64,000 nucleotides of DNA from Lactiplantibacillus plantarum EGD-AQ4 (GTDB lineage Bacteria; Bacillota; Bacilli; Lactobacillales; Lactobacillaceae): positions 310,001-374,000 of the forward strand of contig NZ_AVAQ01000012.1 of NCBI RefSeq assembly GCF_000463075.2. Direction: 5' to 3'. The position numbers were made by a program, and so were the translations under genes. Under the pieces are notes generated by a model. It saw nothing but the letters and a program-made list of their open reading frames with translations, ran no database searches and was not told the origin of the DNA. Shown piece after piece: positions 33,223-42,105 of the stretch (its first letter is position 1; each line of letters opens with the position of its first letter).

Positions 33223-35214
33223 CTATGCGACCTGTTGCCCAAGATGCTTCTTCTTCGGCGCCGTCTTCACATTCTTAACGTCATTGTCTGAGAAGCCAAA
33301 CATCCAAGTCAATGCGAAGGCGACAATCAAGTCAGCTGCGGACGCAATCAAGAAACCGTAGAAGCTGAAGTCGATGCCCTTCGGATTGAAGAAGGAGCTG
33401 AATCCAATCAGGGAGCCAGCAAAGCCCCACATGTTGACGTTGAAGAGTCCGGTCAAGAAGCCACCGACCGCACCACCGATACTTGCGGTGATGAAGGCCC
33501 GACCATATTTCAAGTTGATCCCGTACATTGCGGGTTCAGTGACACCGCAGAAGGCTGAAATCGTCGCTGGCCATGCGAGTTCCTTGATGTTAGCGAATTT
33601 AGATTTCAACGCAATGGCCAAGACCGCGCCACCTTGCGCGACCATCGTTGCAGAAACGATGGCGTTCAGGTAACTGTGACCCGTTGTGGTAATATCGTTG
33701 ACCACGATTGGAATAATCGCCCAGTGTAACCCGAAGATAACCAGTACTTGGTAGAAGCCACCAATAATCAAACCAGAGATGGCTGGACTTAGTTTGTAAA
33801 TCGCCACGATTCCGGTAGCTAAGGCGCCAGATAACGCGGTAATCATTGGGCCCAGAATCAGGATGATCGCACCGGAAATCAAGACCACTTCAAACAGCGG
33901 CACAAAAATCATCCGTAGCACCGTTGGAATCACCCGTTTGAGCCATGGTTCCAGCTTACTTGCTAACCAAGCCCCCGCAATCATTGGAAAAATCGAGTAC
34001 GTGTAGGAAGCCACGTGCACCGGAATTCCGAAGAAATTGGCATTGATTGCCATGCCTAACAGGTGTCCGGTCACCTTACCCGTCGTCGCCATTCCAACGA
34101 TGGCTGGATAAGTGAGCACCCCACCAACAATTCCCATGATAACGGGATCAGCGCCGAGTTTCTTAGCAGCGGTGAAGCCCACGAAAATCGGTAGGAAGTA
34201 GAAGACCGAGTCGCCCATCGCATTGATGATGACGTAGGTCGGCGTGGTTGCTGAAACTATCTTGAAATTAGTCAGTAACGACAGAATCCCTTTTAAGATA
34301 CCAGAAGCGGCCAACAAGCCAATCACTGGAATCATGGAGCCCGTGATGACCCCAATCAGACTGCTAAACCCGTGTTTCACTTTCTGCCACGGTGACATTT
34401 TCTGCCAGGCGAGCCGGTTTGCTTCCTTTTCCATCGCAACGGCGGAAGCATCCGCGTCACCAAAGCCAGCGCCAAGTTGACCAACGATTGCATCGTAGAC
34501 GTCGTTAACGGCGGGACCAATCACGACTTGATACTGACCACCCGCCTTGGCGACATCGATGACACCCTTCAGATTGCGAATTGCGTCATCGTCCGCCTTG
34601 CCTTCGTCTTTCAAGTAAAAACGAACCCGGGTAATGCAGTGGATAACACTCTTGATATTGACCGGTCCACCTACTTGGGCAATGATTTGTGTGGCGAGTT
34701 CATCGTACTTGCCACCCTGGCCCTTCACAACGGGCTGTGCCGGCACCTCTTCTTTGAGTTCAACGACCGCGCCAACGACTCCCGCACGGACTTCGCCGAC
34801 TTCTGGTGTCAGCTTAGTGACGTGATCCATCGAATTCGTAACGGCCAAAATGACGGTGGTGGCCTTATGCGCATTCGCAATCGCCATCAGATCCATCGTG
34901 GCAATTTTGTCACCCGCTTCCACGGTATCCCCGACATGGACGGTGACGGTAAACGGTGGGTTCTCGGCCAATTCAACCGTATCAATACCTAAATGAACGA
35001 GGACTTCCAAGCCATTGTTCCCCGTAAATCCGATAGCGTGCAGACTAGCCGCCACCATCGTGACCTTACCACTGATTGGCGCAACGACCTGGCCCTCAGT
35101 CGGTTCAATCCCAAAGCCTTCGCCCATCATACCTTGTGAAAATACTGGATCATGGACCGCCTTAAGCGGAACTAGCTGCCCTGCGACCGGCGTTAATAAA
35201 TGCACTTGCTTCAT
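33223..35214 (-). CDS. PTS beta-glucoside/sucrose-family EIIABC permease
   Basis: 663 residues from ATG 35214 with a GGGGGAG site; an upstream ATG adds eight residues without a site. Domains are in A-B-C order, not the common B-C-A: EIIA (about 1-150) with the phosphorylated His in VLVHLGIDTVEL; EIIB (about 170-250) with the phosphocysteine in HCITRVRFYL; EIIC (about 275-640) with about ten membrane segments and the substrate-loop motif GVTEPAMYGINLK. It transports and phosphorylates a sugar; no adjacent phospho-glycosidase or antiterminator tells which. A cre-like site (35354-35367) upstream suggests CcpA control. Confidence 0.92.
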   Translation of the reverse strand: MKQVHLLTPVAGQLVPLKAVHDPVFSQGMMGEGFGIEPTEGQVVAPISGKVTMVAASLHAIGFTGNNGLEVLVHLGIDTVELAENPPFTVTVHVGDTVEAGDKIATMDLMAIANAHKATTVILAVTNSMDHVTKLTPEVGEVRAGVVGAVVELKEEVPAQPVVKGQGGKYDELATQIIAQVGGPVNIKSVIHCITRVRFYLKDEGKADDDAIRNLKGVIDVAKAGGQYQVVIGPAVNDVYDAIVGQLGAGFGDADASAVAMEKEANRLAWQKMSPWQKVKHGFSSLIGVITGSMIPVIGLLAASGILKGILSLLTNFKIVSATTPTYVIINAMGDSVFYFLPIFVGFTAAKKLGADPVIMGIVGGVLTYPAIVGMATTGKVTGHLLGMAINANFFGIPVHVASYTYSIFPMIAGAWLASKLEPWLKRVIPTVLRMIFVPLFEVVLISGAIILILGPMITALSGALATGIVAIYKLSPAISGLIIGGFYQVLVIFGLHWAIIPIVVNDITTTGHSYLNAIVSATMVAQGGAVLAIALKSKFANIKELAWPATISAFCGVTEPAMYGINLKYGRAFITASIGGAVGGFLTGLFNVNMWGFAGSLIGFSSFFNPKGIDFSFYGFLIASAADLIVAFALTWMFGFSDNDVKNVKTAPKKKHLGQQVA

Positions 35215-35353
35215 AGCGATTCTCCCCCTTTGACTCAATTAATCGCGTTGTTAACAAACCAAGCTCAACGACCACTGGCGATTAAAAATAGCTAAAACGC
35301 CCCCGAACAACCAATCGTCGTTGACCTAACTCACTAAGTCACGCCTTTAACTA

Positions 35354-35367
35354 CAAAAGCGCTTTCT
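35354..35367. promoter_or_regulatory. cre-like CcpA site upstream of the PTS gene
   Basis: CAAAAGCGCTTTCT fits the catabolite-responsive element pattern (WTGNAANCGNWNNCA) with a central AAGCGCTTT. It lies about 140 bp upstream of the start, plausibly overlapping the promoter. Confidence 0.6.
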
Positions 35368-35459
35368 TTTATAAATCTAATAATAACCGCCCCCATTCGG
35401 ACGGTCAATCAAACCCGTTTGAAATCCAGCAGTTCCGACTAGATTCAGGGCTTACTTAA

Positions 35460-36128
35460 TTAGTTTGCCAAACCTTTAGAATCAAGTGTTAATCGTTGCG
35501 TTGCCAAGGGTGAGTGTGCAAAATCAGCCGCGGTCTTGACGTCCTTGCCGAAATCCACGACCAGCGCGTGAAACTCCCACGCCGTCGTCAAATCGTAGTC
35601 CCACGCGTGCATAATCAGCTGTTGTGCACGCATGTAGTTGCTTGGCAACGGTTGGTTAAGCCACGTGAATAGTCGCCGCAAGTACGTATCAACGATAATC
35701 GTCGGCTGATGAAAGACGTACATGCTAAAATAGTCAGCCGTCTCGTCACCGATGCCTCGTAACGCCTTCAATTCGCTACGGAGCTGCGTTGCCGGTAACG
35801 CCCGCATCCGCGCCAAATCAAACTCATATTGGCCGCACCACGCCGCTAAACTTTTCAATGTCGGCACCTTGCGCGTATAAAAGCCCGCGGGTTTAACCAA
35901 TTTCGTCAGCGTCTCATCGTTCAAAGCCAGTAGCCGCTCGGGATCAAAGCCGGTCGCCGTCTTCAAATTCGCCAGCGCATAATCCACATTGCGCCAATTA
36001 GTGTTCTGAACCAGAATACCGCCCCATAAAATCTCCCACGGCGTTTCGGCCGGTGGGACACCATCTTCGAGCCAGTGCCGTGGCCCCATCGCCGCCAATA
36101 GTTGTTGATATAAGGTTTCAATTGTCAT
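35460..36128 (-). CDS. HhH-GPD family DNA glycosylase (endonuclease III-like, no Fe-S cluster)
   Basis: 222 residues. Helix-hairpin-helix LRGIGDETADYFSMY near residue 122 and the catalytic Asp in TIIVDTYLRR near residue 142. The C-terminal four-cysteine Fe-S cluster of Nth/MutY is missing and replaced by a short tail, as in the small HhH-GPD subfamily of lactobacilli. Likely base-excision repair glycosylase; the target base cannot be assigned. ATG preceded by a weak GGAGC site. Confidence 0.82.
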   Translation of the reverse strand: MTIETLYQQLLAAMGPRHWLEDGVPPAETPWEILWGGILVQNTNWRNVDYALANLKTATGFDPERLLALNDETLTKLVKPAGFYTRKVPTLKSLAAWCGQYEFDLARMRALPATQLRSELKALRGIGDETADYFSMYVFHQPTIIVDTYLRRLFTWLNQPLPSNYMRAQQLIMHAWDYDLTTAWEFHALVVDFGKDVKTAADFAHSPLATQRLTLDSKGLAN

Positions 36129-36234
36129 TTTTTATGCTCCTTGGAATCAGTTCTGTTAACGTCATGTTAACTAAAAAAAGCCGTAACGGCAAAATTCCAA
36201 TCCGCTACGACCATATTGATTGATGCTATTTAGG

Positions 36235-36492
36235 TTAATCGTCGGCAACGACGCTGCGCTTGACAGCTAAGACAATGTCAGCCTTGTGATTTTCAGGCTT
36301 GACCTTTTCTTCAAAGTCCAATTCGGCATCCTTAAATAAGTTTTGAATCTCAGTGTTTACTAACGGCAAGTCGCGTGGATCACCAGCCTGCTGACGAATA
36401 TAGACCACGTATTGATCTGGTAATTCTTCCAAATCATATTCAACATCTTCATCGTTTAAAATGACATAAATCAACTTACGTTCTTTGTTCAT
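36235..36492 (-). CDS. Small acidic hypothetical protein
   Basis: 85 residues from ATG 36492 (GGGGAAG site); a longer frame would begin 21 bases earlier. Strongly acidic N-terminus: VILNDEDVEYDLEELPDQY. No membrane segment and no recognised domain. It lies directly downstream of the FMN-reductase gene with 36 bp between, in the same direction, so it may be co-transcribed with it. Confidence 0.6.
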   Translation of the reverse strand: MNKERKLIYVILNDEDVEYDLEELPDQYVVYIRQQAGDPRDLPLVNTEIQNLFKDAELDFEEKVKPENHKADIVLAVKRSVVADD

Positions 36493-36527
36493 CTGAAACT
36501 TCCCCTTATCCATATAATTGATCCGAA

Positions 36528-37079
36528 TTAGTCGCGAACAGCTAATTGGTGAGCAAACTTAAGGTAATCTGCAACACAATGATCGAGCCATGCCACCACT
36601 TTGTCATCGGTAATTTGTCCGGCGGCGTTCATCTTAGCCTGAACGGTGCTTAGCAAGAATTCATCACCCGGTAAAACGCGCATGCCAACACCTGGTGAAT
36701 CCAGGATTTGTCGTAAATGACTCTGCGCCCGCACCGTTCCTAAGGGTCCCATGGTTGCGCCTAGAATCATCGCCGGTTTACCAATCAACGGCCGCTCGAC
36801 ACGTGACAACCAGTCAATGGCGTTGCCCAGCACCCCCGGAATACTATGATTGTATTCCGGGGTGACAAAAATCACCCCATCAGCTGCTAAGACTGACTGC
36901 TTGAATGCCTGAACATCCGCCGGTGCTTCTAGTTCAATATCCTGATCATAGTAAGGTAACTCACTGAGATTCGGAATCGTGACGTCCATCTGATCCGCAT
37001 AACGTTTTTGGACAAACGTTGCCAGTCGCCGGTTATACGAGGAACGTCGAATACTTCCGACAAGTGCGACAATCTTCAT
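36528..37079 (-). CDS. NADPH-dependent FMN reductase
   Basis: 183 residues from ATG 37079; an AAAGGAG site fits this start better than the TTG nine bases upstream. Flavodoxin-like fold: IVALVGSIRRSSYNRRLA near the N-terminus, DGVIFVTPEYNHSIPGVLGNAIDWLSR near residue 75 and the conserved GATMGPLGTVRAQSHLRQ near residue 110. Reduces FMN or azo/quinone substrates with NADPH, probably as a redox-stress protein. Confidence 0.9.
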   Translation of the reverse strand: MKIVALVGSIRRSSYNRRLATFVQKRYADQMDVTIPNLSELPYYDQDIELEAPADVQAFKQSVLAADGVIFVTPEYNHSIPGVLGNAIDWLSRVERPLIGKPAMILGATMGPLGTVRAQSHLRQILDSPGVGMRVLPGDEFLLSTVQAKMNAAGQITDDKVVAWLDHCVADYLKFAHQLAVRD

Positions 37080-37438
37080 CGTGTTCAAACTCCTTTAAGT
37101 TGTAGTTAACTTTAGTATACCCCTTTTTCAGATAATGGTCGGAACCGGTTTCAAAAAAATACGATTCTTTTGTCCAAACGCCAGCTTGTTTGATCACGTA
37201 ACTAGTGCCACCGTCGTACTAGTCGAAATCATTTAGGTTAGCGACAATGATTATTTTTATCAGCAGGGCATCATCCTAATAATGCGCAATCATGAATGCC
37301 TCAACACCGGTTTGAACGGCGCATTAATAAATTTTCAAAAATGTTTCTTAACTTTTTCCAAAAACAAACTGCCGTACCTATCGCATTGAATAGAGTCTGC
37401 TATACTAATGATTAGAGAAAATGATTGGGGGGTTAATC
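37080..37438. other. Intergenic region between the divergent FMN reductase and condensation-like genes
   Basis: About 360 bp without a gene. It holds a partly palindromic GGAACCGGTTTC (near 37140-37152), cre-like but with mismatches, and, close to the + strand gene, TATACT (37400-37405) as a -10 box. No further structure seen. Confidence 0.45.
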
Positions 37439-38701
37439 GTGTATTATCGTGGTGAAGCACTTGATTTTTTGAATATGTTACATACAACTGGCACCGCACC
37501 ACTCATGCGTTCACGCATCGTCTTTTCCAGCCAGATCGATGTTGAACGACTCAAGGCTGCCGTTCTCACTTCCGCACAAGTCGTGCCTGAGATTTTCGGT
37601 CACTACCAGGTTGACCGTAATCGCTTCGTCGTTACTGATCAACCAGTCAACCAAGTAATCCAAGAAGTCCAGAGTCCGTACAGTCCTGAAAATACTGATT
37701 TTGACTTTACAAACGGGCCCCAATTGCGACTTTTCGTCATCCATCATGGTGATTACGATGTCTTGCAAGCATTTATGAGCCACCTGCTGACCGACAATCG
37801 GGGCTTCAAAGAATACTTATATCTACTCGCACAAGCCTATAACAAAGAAGACTTGACTAATTGCCATAACGAGCGCCGTTTACGGCCGATTATCACCAAG
37901 ATTCAACGGCAATTTTCCCGACCACGCGGACACGCGCCAATGGTGACTGGCATGGTAAAATTACCACACTATCCCGGCATCAATCTCCGCCACGGTGGCC
38001 ACGTGATGCTGAGTAGTACGCAATTCATGCGCGTCCGCCGCGTGGCTAAAGCACAAGACGTCGGTATTAGCGAAGCAATCCTGGCTGCTTACGCTAAGGC
38101 CCTCCAAGTTCTGACTGGCCACACCACGGTGACGTTACCCTGCCCAATTGATTTACGCCGATTCACCGCGGGAGCTGAAGACGTCACTCAAGTCGCTAAC
38201 CTGACCGTCAACGTTTTTCTCACGATCCACGTTGATATTGACGCCCCTTTCAATGACTTAGTGAAGCAAGTCCATGATTTATTGACAGTGGAACGAACCC
38301 GGGTCGCGTTCCTGTATCGCCTCAGTAATTTGCAAAAAATGAACCACACGATGCCGATTACCGTCATGCGCAAAATGACCAATCGCTGGCTTCCACAGCC
38401 CGCCTTGCGCTACACCAACTTTGGTGTGATCGACCAACAACGCTTGCGTTTTCACGGGCTATCAGTTGTTAACTGCGTCTTTTCCGGTGCTTTCCATCCC
38501 TCACCAGCCATGGAGATTGCCGCGAGCACCTTCGCCGGAACGTGTACGTTAAGCTTCAACAGTACCGGCTCCGAACGTGATTATCAGCTTTCAATGAAGA
38601 TTTTGGAGAACATCCAGGCGCAATTACTCGTCTGGGCCCAAACCAAGCCACAACCAGCCGTGGCCGAAACCGATGCAACGACATTGCGTCATCAAGCTTG
38701 A
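37439..38701 (+). CDS. Stand-alone condensation-domain-like acyltransferase
   Basis: 420 residues from GTG 37439 with a GGGGGG site; an upstream ATG at 37421 overlaps that site. The fold is that of CoA-dependent acyltransferases (chloramphenicol acetyltransferase, NRPS condensation). The active-site motif reads SHLLTDNRGF near residue 109 (family HHxxxDxxG; here the first His is Ser, the second His and the Asp-x-x-Gly remain), and NLTVNVFLTI near residue 255 fits the C-terminal half. No NRPS carrier or adenylation domain is nearby. A polyketide-like or acyl transfer to an unknown alcohol or amine is inferred. Terminator at 38713. Confidence 0.6.
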   Translation: MYYRGEALDFLNMLHTTGTAPLMRSRIVFSSQIDVERLKAAVLTSAQVVPEIFGHYQVDRNRFVVTDQPVNQVIQEVQSPYSPENTDFDFTNGPQLRLFVIHHGDYDVLQAFMSHLLTDNRGFKEYLYLLAQAYNKEDLTNCHNERRLRPIITKIQRQFSRPRGHAPMVTGMVKLPHYPGINLRHGGHVMLSSTQFMRVRRVAKAQDVGISEAILAAYAKALQVLTGHTTVTLPCPIDLRRFTAGAEDVTQVANLTVNVFLTIHVDIDAPFNDLVKQVHDLLTVERTRVAFLYRLSNLQKMNHTMPITVMRKMTNRWLPQPALRYTNFGVIDQQRLRFHGLSVVNCVFSGAFHPSPAMEIAASTFAGTCTLSFNSTGSERDYQLSMKILENIQAQLLVWAQTKPQPAVAETDATTLRHQA

Positions 38702-38712
38702 TTTAGACACCC

Positions 38713-38760
38713 AAAAAGCAGTCACTTCCGATTTGGAAATAAAGTGACTGCTTTTTTTAG
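38713..38760 (+). terminator. Intrinsic terminator
   Basis: AAAAGCAGTCACTT / AAGTGACTGCTTTT hairpin with seven T residues. Confidence 0.88.
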
Positions 38761-38958
38761 TTAGCTGGTATCAGTTGGTAAGTGCATATGAGTGGCTTGA
38801 CTGCCTTAAATCGGCCCATTTCAAACGAAACTTGGTTAGCAGCCGAATCTACCTCGATGAACGCCAGAAGCGTCTTGCTTTAAGAATATGATATTCAAAC
38901 TAGTCAGCTAGAGCACGATAACGACTCAGAACCAACTCAAATAAGGATTCCACTCGTT

Positions 38959-39528
38959 TCAGCGTAAGTAATGGCTCAACTGATAAATGGTCGCACGCCG
39001 TGACTGTGCCGGCAGCGGATGCATGCGTCGCCGATAACGAACGATTGTAGGTCCCTCAATCGCATAGTTGCGAAAACTGGGCCGCAGTGGTGTCACGATG
39101 GCAGTCGCGTGTGAGCTAGCCGCGAGACTGACGCGAATGGCGGTTGCTGGTAGACGCATGCCGCGTAAATTACTGAGAAAGCCGTCATACAAGCGCCAGA
39201 GTGCCCCTGCCGTGGGTGTCCAGACCGCTTTACCAGTCGGTGGTAACAGCTGGAATCGCAACGTCATCTGCCGAGAATCAGCGTTTAAGCGGACTGGACG
39301 AATCGCCAGCTGATCGACACGCGCTTGCATCATCGCCATGGTCAGTTCCGTTGGTGTGATCTGATAACTAACTTCGAAGATTGGGAAACGGTCATCTGGT
39401 CCTACGTTAGCATCACAATCACTGGTTAACTGCTGAATCACGCGCGTCATCGTTTCTAATCCGAGCACATAGGCTTGTTCATACCGTGCGCGCTCAATTG
39501 GTAAAGCCGGAACAATTGCTTGTGTCAT
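38959..39528 (-). CDS. Hypothetical protein
   Basis: 189 residues from ATG 39528 with a GGAGG site; a longer frame would start 48 bases earlier. No membrane segment. The C-terminal end is very basic with clustered Arg (IVRYRRRMHPLPAQSRRATI). I recognise no family. Divergent from the Fur-family gene at 39719, whose regulator could act on both promoters. Confidence 0.6.
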   Translation of the reverse strand: MTQAIVPALPIERARYEQAYVLGLETMTRVIQQLTSDCDANVGPDDRFPIFEVSYQITPTELTMAMMQARVDQLAIRPVRLNADSRQMTLRFQLLPPTGKAVWTPTAGALWRLYDGFLSNLRGMRLPATAIRVSLAASSHATAIVTPLRPSFRNYAIEGPTIVRYRRRMHPLPAQSRRATIYQLSHYLR

Positions 39529-39718
39529 ATGACCACCTCCATCAGAATTCAACTTAATTATCGTTAGTTTACTCACTCATCCACCCCCAGTAAAGGGGTT
39601 TCATGGATTTCGTTAATTAATTTTGTCAAAAGTTTTATCTAGTAATGTTTCTAAATTGGAATCCTTCTAAAAAGTGTGGTTTAATAAGGGTGAATATGAT
39701 AAAAGGAGGTATCGCGTC

Positions 39719-40201
39719 GTGGCAGAAGATATGTTGACCCAAGCCTTGCAGCAATTAAAGGACCACAAGATGCGTGTAACGCCGCAACGGCAAATTATTC
39801 TTAACTATTTGATTACTCACCATAATCATCCATCCGTCGAAACAATTTATCAGGAGTTAGCGAGCCAGTTACCTAATCTTAGTCTCGCAACCGTGTATAA
39901 CACCTTGAAACTCTTCGTGGACTTAGGGATCGTCATCGAGCTTCAAAATGGCGATGCCGGCACCCACTACGACTTTTTCGGGCGCCCACACTATCACGTT
40001 GTTTGTGAAAATTGCGGTAAAATCACCGACGTTTTTGAGCCAGACCTCCGCAGTGTCGAAGCCAAGGCCGCGGAACTCTCCGGTTATTTAGTCACGGGCC
40101 ACAACATGGAAGTCTACGGATTGTGTCCTGACTGCCAGAAATTGCTCAATGTCACTAAGACGACTGATTTGAAACGGTTGAAGTTGACGCATAGTGAATA
40201 A
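39719..40201 (+). CDS. Fur-family regulator, PerR-type
   Basis: 160 residues from GTG 39719, positioned by an AAAGGAGGT site 8 bases upstream. Winged helix MRVTPQRQIILNYLITHHNHPSVETIYQEL and LSLATVYNTLKLFVDLGIV, then the metal-binding domain: HYHVVCENCGKITDV and CPDC, giving the two CxxC structural zinc motifs, and His/Asp residues (YDFFGRPHYH) for the regulatory metal. This combination is typical of PerR, a Mn/Fe-dependent peroxide sensor; Fur or Zur cannot be excluded. Own terminator at 40206. Confidence 0.88.
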   Translation: MAEDMLTQALQQLKDHKMRVTPQRQIILNYLITHHNHPSVETIYQELASQLPNLSLATVYNTLKLFVDLGIVIELQNGDAGTHYDFFGRPHYHVVCENCGKITDVFEPDLRSVEAKAAELSGYLVTGHNMEVYGLCPDCQKLLNVTKTTDLKRLKLTHSE

Positions 40202-40205
40202 TTGA

Positions 40206-40265
40206 TTGTAAACGAAATGATTGCGACCTGACTAGTTATCAAGTTGCAATCATTTTATCGTTTAC
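40206..40265 (+). terminator. Long terminator hairpin after the Fur-family gene
   Basis: GTAAACGAAATGATTGC pairs with GCAATCATTTTATCGTTTAC (one bulge) around a short loop; the T-run is poor, so it may also act as a stabiliser or for the opposite strand. Confidence 0.65.
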
Positions 40266-40293
40266 GTTAACTCACCATCCGCTCACTCGCCAC

Positions 40294-40650
40294 CTAGTGT
40301 TGCGGCACTTCTTCCAACATCCCGTAAAATTGTGATTTGTCGGAAAAGTCCGCCATGTAGGCGCCGTTTAGTCCAGCTTTTTGGGCAATGGTTCCCAAAT
40401 CAATCATGAGTTTCTCTTCGTCATCAGGGAAATGCAACCGGCCCTTAATGGCAACACTTCGGATGTAATTGACCAGCCGATTGACCAGTGCTTCCGGATT
40501 CCGAACCGTCCCGATCTTCTGATCGACTTGCGCGAGAACGTCAATGATGTCCAACAAATCCCCCGATTGGTCAGGCCATTCACTCAATTTGATAATGAGT
40601 CTTTGAGTATCCCGTTGTGCTTGTTGCCGCAATTCTGATTCTTTCTGCAT
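40294..40650 (-). CDS. Putative bacteriocin immunity protein (EntA_Immun-like)
   Basis: 118 residues, helical and charged, with a final segment GLNGAYMADFSDKSQFYGMLEE. Short four-helix proteins ending in a (Y-x-AD)-S-DKSQFY pattern are typical of the enterocin A-type immunity family common in lactobacilli. No bacteriocin gene is seen nearby, so this may be an orphan immunity gene giving protection from other strains' bacteriocins. The PLDc_N-like 79-residue protein lies upstream in the same direction. Confidence 0.55.
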   Translation of the reverse strand: MQKESELRQQAQRDTQRLIIKLSEWPDQSGDLLDIIDVLAQVDQKIGTVRNPEALVNRLVNYIRSVAIKGRLHFPDDEEKLMIDLGTIAQKAGLNGAYMADFSDKSQFYGMLEEVPQH

Positions 40651-40879
40651 CGCGAATAATCCCCCTACTTACCACTTGAGCTTTCATAACAACTGATTAA
40701 TCTCAAGTGACAATTATTTTGATTTCCACTTCCATTGTACACGCTTACTAATGGAGCGGGACATCATAATCACAAACGTCAACTATTCAATCATAAACGT
40801 CAAAATCAGCCGGACAATGAGGCAACGTTTAGACGGTTCACTTAACTGAAGCATGCTGTTCTTGTAAATCCCCGTAACG

Positions 40880-40912
40880 AAAAAAGCCCGAGCAACACTC
40901 AGACTTTTCAGC
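40880..40912 (-). terminator. Intrinsic terminator of the small PLDc_N-like gene
   Basis: Minus strand: AGTCTGAG/CTCGGGCT (two wobbles) around TGTTG, followed by TTTTTT; about 25 bp after the stop codon at 40937. Confidence 0.75.
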
Positions 40913-40936
40913 TGACCCATTAATTCGCTAGCTAGC

Positions 40937-41176
40937 CTAACGTTCTTGACCAAACATGAAATATAGCCATGGGCCGAATGGTTGAACAAATGCTAATAGC
41001 AACCATCCTAAGCGATGACCATGGCGGAACGATTTCGCCCGCAAAACATCCGCGACCACAATCGTCGTTGCCGTGATTTCTAACGCCGCAATCGGTAGCA
41101 GGCGTTGCTGTAAGCGCCGTTTGACTTTCGGTGGCATTGCACGCCGTCCCTGTTTGTGATGACCACATAAATGCAT
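40937..41176 (-). CDS. Small PLDc_N-domain membrane protein
   Basis: 79 residues from ATG 41176 (GGGAGG site). The segment ALEITATTIVVADVLRAKSFRHGHRLGWLLLAFVQPFGPWLYFMFG matches the phospholipase D N-terminal membrane domain PLDc_N, two hydrophobic segments with conserved PxGPxLYFxFG. The catalytic HKD domains are missing, so it is not a lipase; such small proteins occur as stand-alone membrane proteins, often near immunity genes. The promoter, with -10 TATAAT (rc of 41207-41212), carries the palindrome at 41222-41241 just upstream. Confidence 0.62.
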   Translation of the reverse strand: MHLCGHHKQGRRAMPPKVKRRLQQRLLPIAALEITATTIVVADVLRAKSFRHGHRLGWLLLAFVQPFGPWLYFMFGQER

Positions 41177-41221
41177 TGTCAAGCACCTCCCTGATTAGTT
41201 GGTTTCATTATACGCGCTTAA

Positions 41222-41241
41222 TCAAGAAAGCGCTATCTTGA
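41222..41241. promoter_or_regulatory. 20-bp near-perfect palindrome, cre-like, overlapping a -35 region
   Basis: TCAAGAAAGCGCTATCTTGA: outer arms TCAAGA/TCTTGA are perfect and the centre AAGCGCTA contains the cre-like core. It lies at the 3' end of the phosphoesterase gene, about 10 bp upstream of the -10 TATAAT (41207-41212, minus) of the PLDc_N-like gene. A repressor or CcpA site is inferred. Confidence 0.5.
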
Positions 41242-42087
41242 CTGGTATCCCTTGGGAGTCCGTTCCACAAACTTCGTACTCGCAATCGTGAATTCATCGA
41301 TCACCTTGGTCCCGTGCATGAGTTGCCGGGTGGTCACACCGACTTGGCCACGATCAATTGTAATGATTTGGTAACTACTTCCTTCATAGACGTAGTGGTG
41401 GTGCGGATCATGGCAGTCAATCGCGTAGGCGGTCGAGCCTGCAACCGTGTTCAAAATATTGTCCCCAATTAAGTACTGTGTGGCAAAGTGAACGTGGCCC
41501 GCAAAGACGCCGCCCAGGTTGTGCCCGCGTAAGACAGAAAGTAGCGCCGGTGTGTTTTGCAAAATCGCATAGTGCATATTTGTCAACGTGGGCCCATCTA
41601 ACGGATGGTGCAAGAAGATAAAGGCACGTTTTGTCGGCGCCTGGCGCAGATGCTTGCCAAGCCACTGCAATTGAGCCGGCGCTAACCAACCGGCCTCATA
41701 ACCGCTGACCTTAGAATCCAAGAAATAAAAGTCATTGTTGCCGATTCGCATCCGACTCGCATAATACGGACCCGGGTCTGCCGGTAAATAGCCTTCATAA
41801 AAAGCGGCACGTTGATCATGATTGCCTAAAATCACGCGCACGTGGCAATCGAACTCCGCTTCCATCGTATGGACGATGGCGTGTAATCGCTGATAGTCAT
41901 CGGCACTACCATCATGAATCAAGTCGCCGGTAAAGACGATCAGATCCGGTGACGTTGGTAATTGGCGGATGTCTTCAATGATGTTCGCTAACTTGGCCCA
42001 GGGATCATACTGTTGGCCGTGTACTGGCACCTGGCCGCGTGGGGTTAAATGTAGATCAGAAATCTGAACAACTTGTAAAGGACGCAA
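41233..42087 (-). CDS. Calcineurin-like metallophosphoesterase (CpdA family)
   Basis: 284 residues from TTG 42087, positioned by a GGGAGG site; an in-frame ATG 18 bases upstream overlaps that site. Metal-ligand motifs in order: VVQISDLHLT near residue 5, VFTGDLIHDG near residue 50, ILGNHDQRA near residue 80, and FLHHPLDG then AGHVHFATQ in the C-terminal part. Class III cyclic nucleotide phosphodiesterase-type; the actual substrate (cAMP or another phosphoester) is unknown. Monocistronic. Confidence 0.88.
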   Translation of the reverse strand: MRPLQVVQISDLHLTPRGQVPVHGQQYDPWAKLANIIEDIRQLPTSPDLIVFTGDLIHDGSADDYQRLHAIVHTMEAEFDCHVRVILGNHDQRAAFYEGYLPADPGPYYASRMRIGNNDFYFLDSKVSGYEAGWLAPAQLQWLGKHLRQAPTKRAFIFLHHPLDGPTLTNMHYAILQNTPALLSVLRGHNLGGVFAGHVHFATQYLIGDNILNTVAGSTAYAIDCHDPHHHYVYEGSSYQIITIDRGQVGVTTRQLMHGTKVIDEFTIASTKFVERTPKGYQSR

Positions 42088-42105
42088 TTCGATCCTCCCT
42101 CTCAT

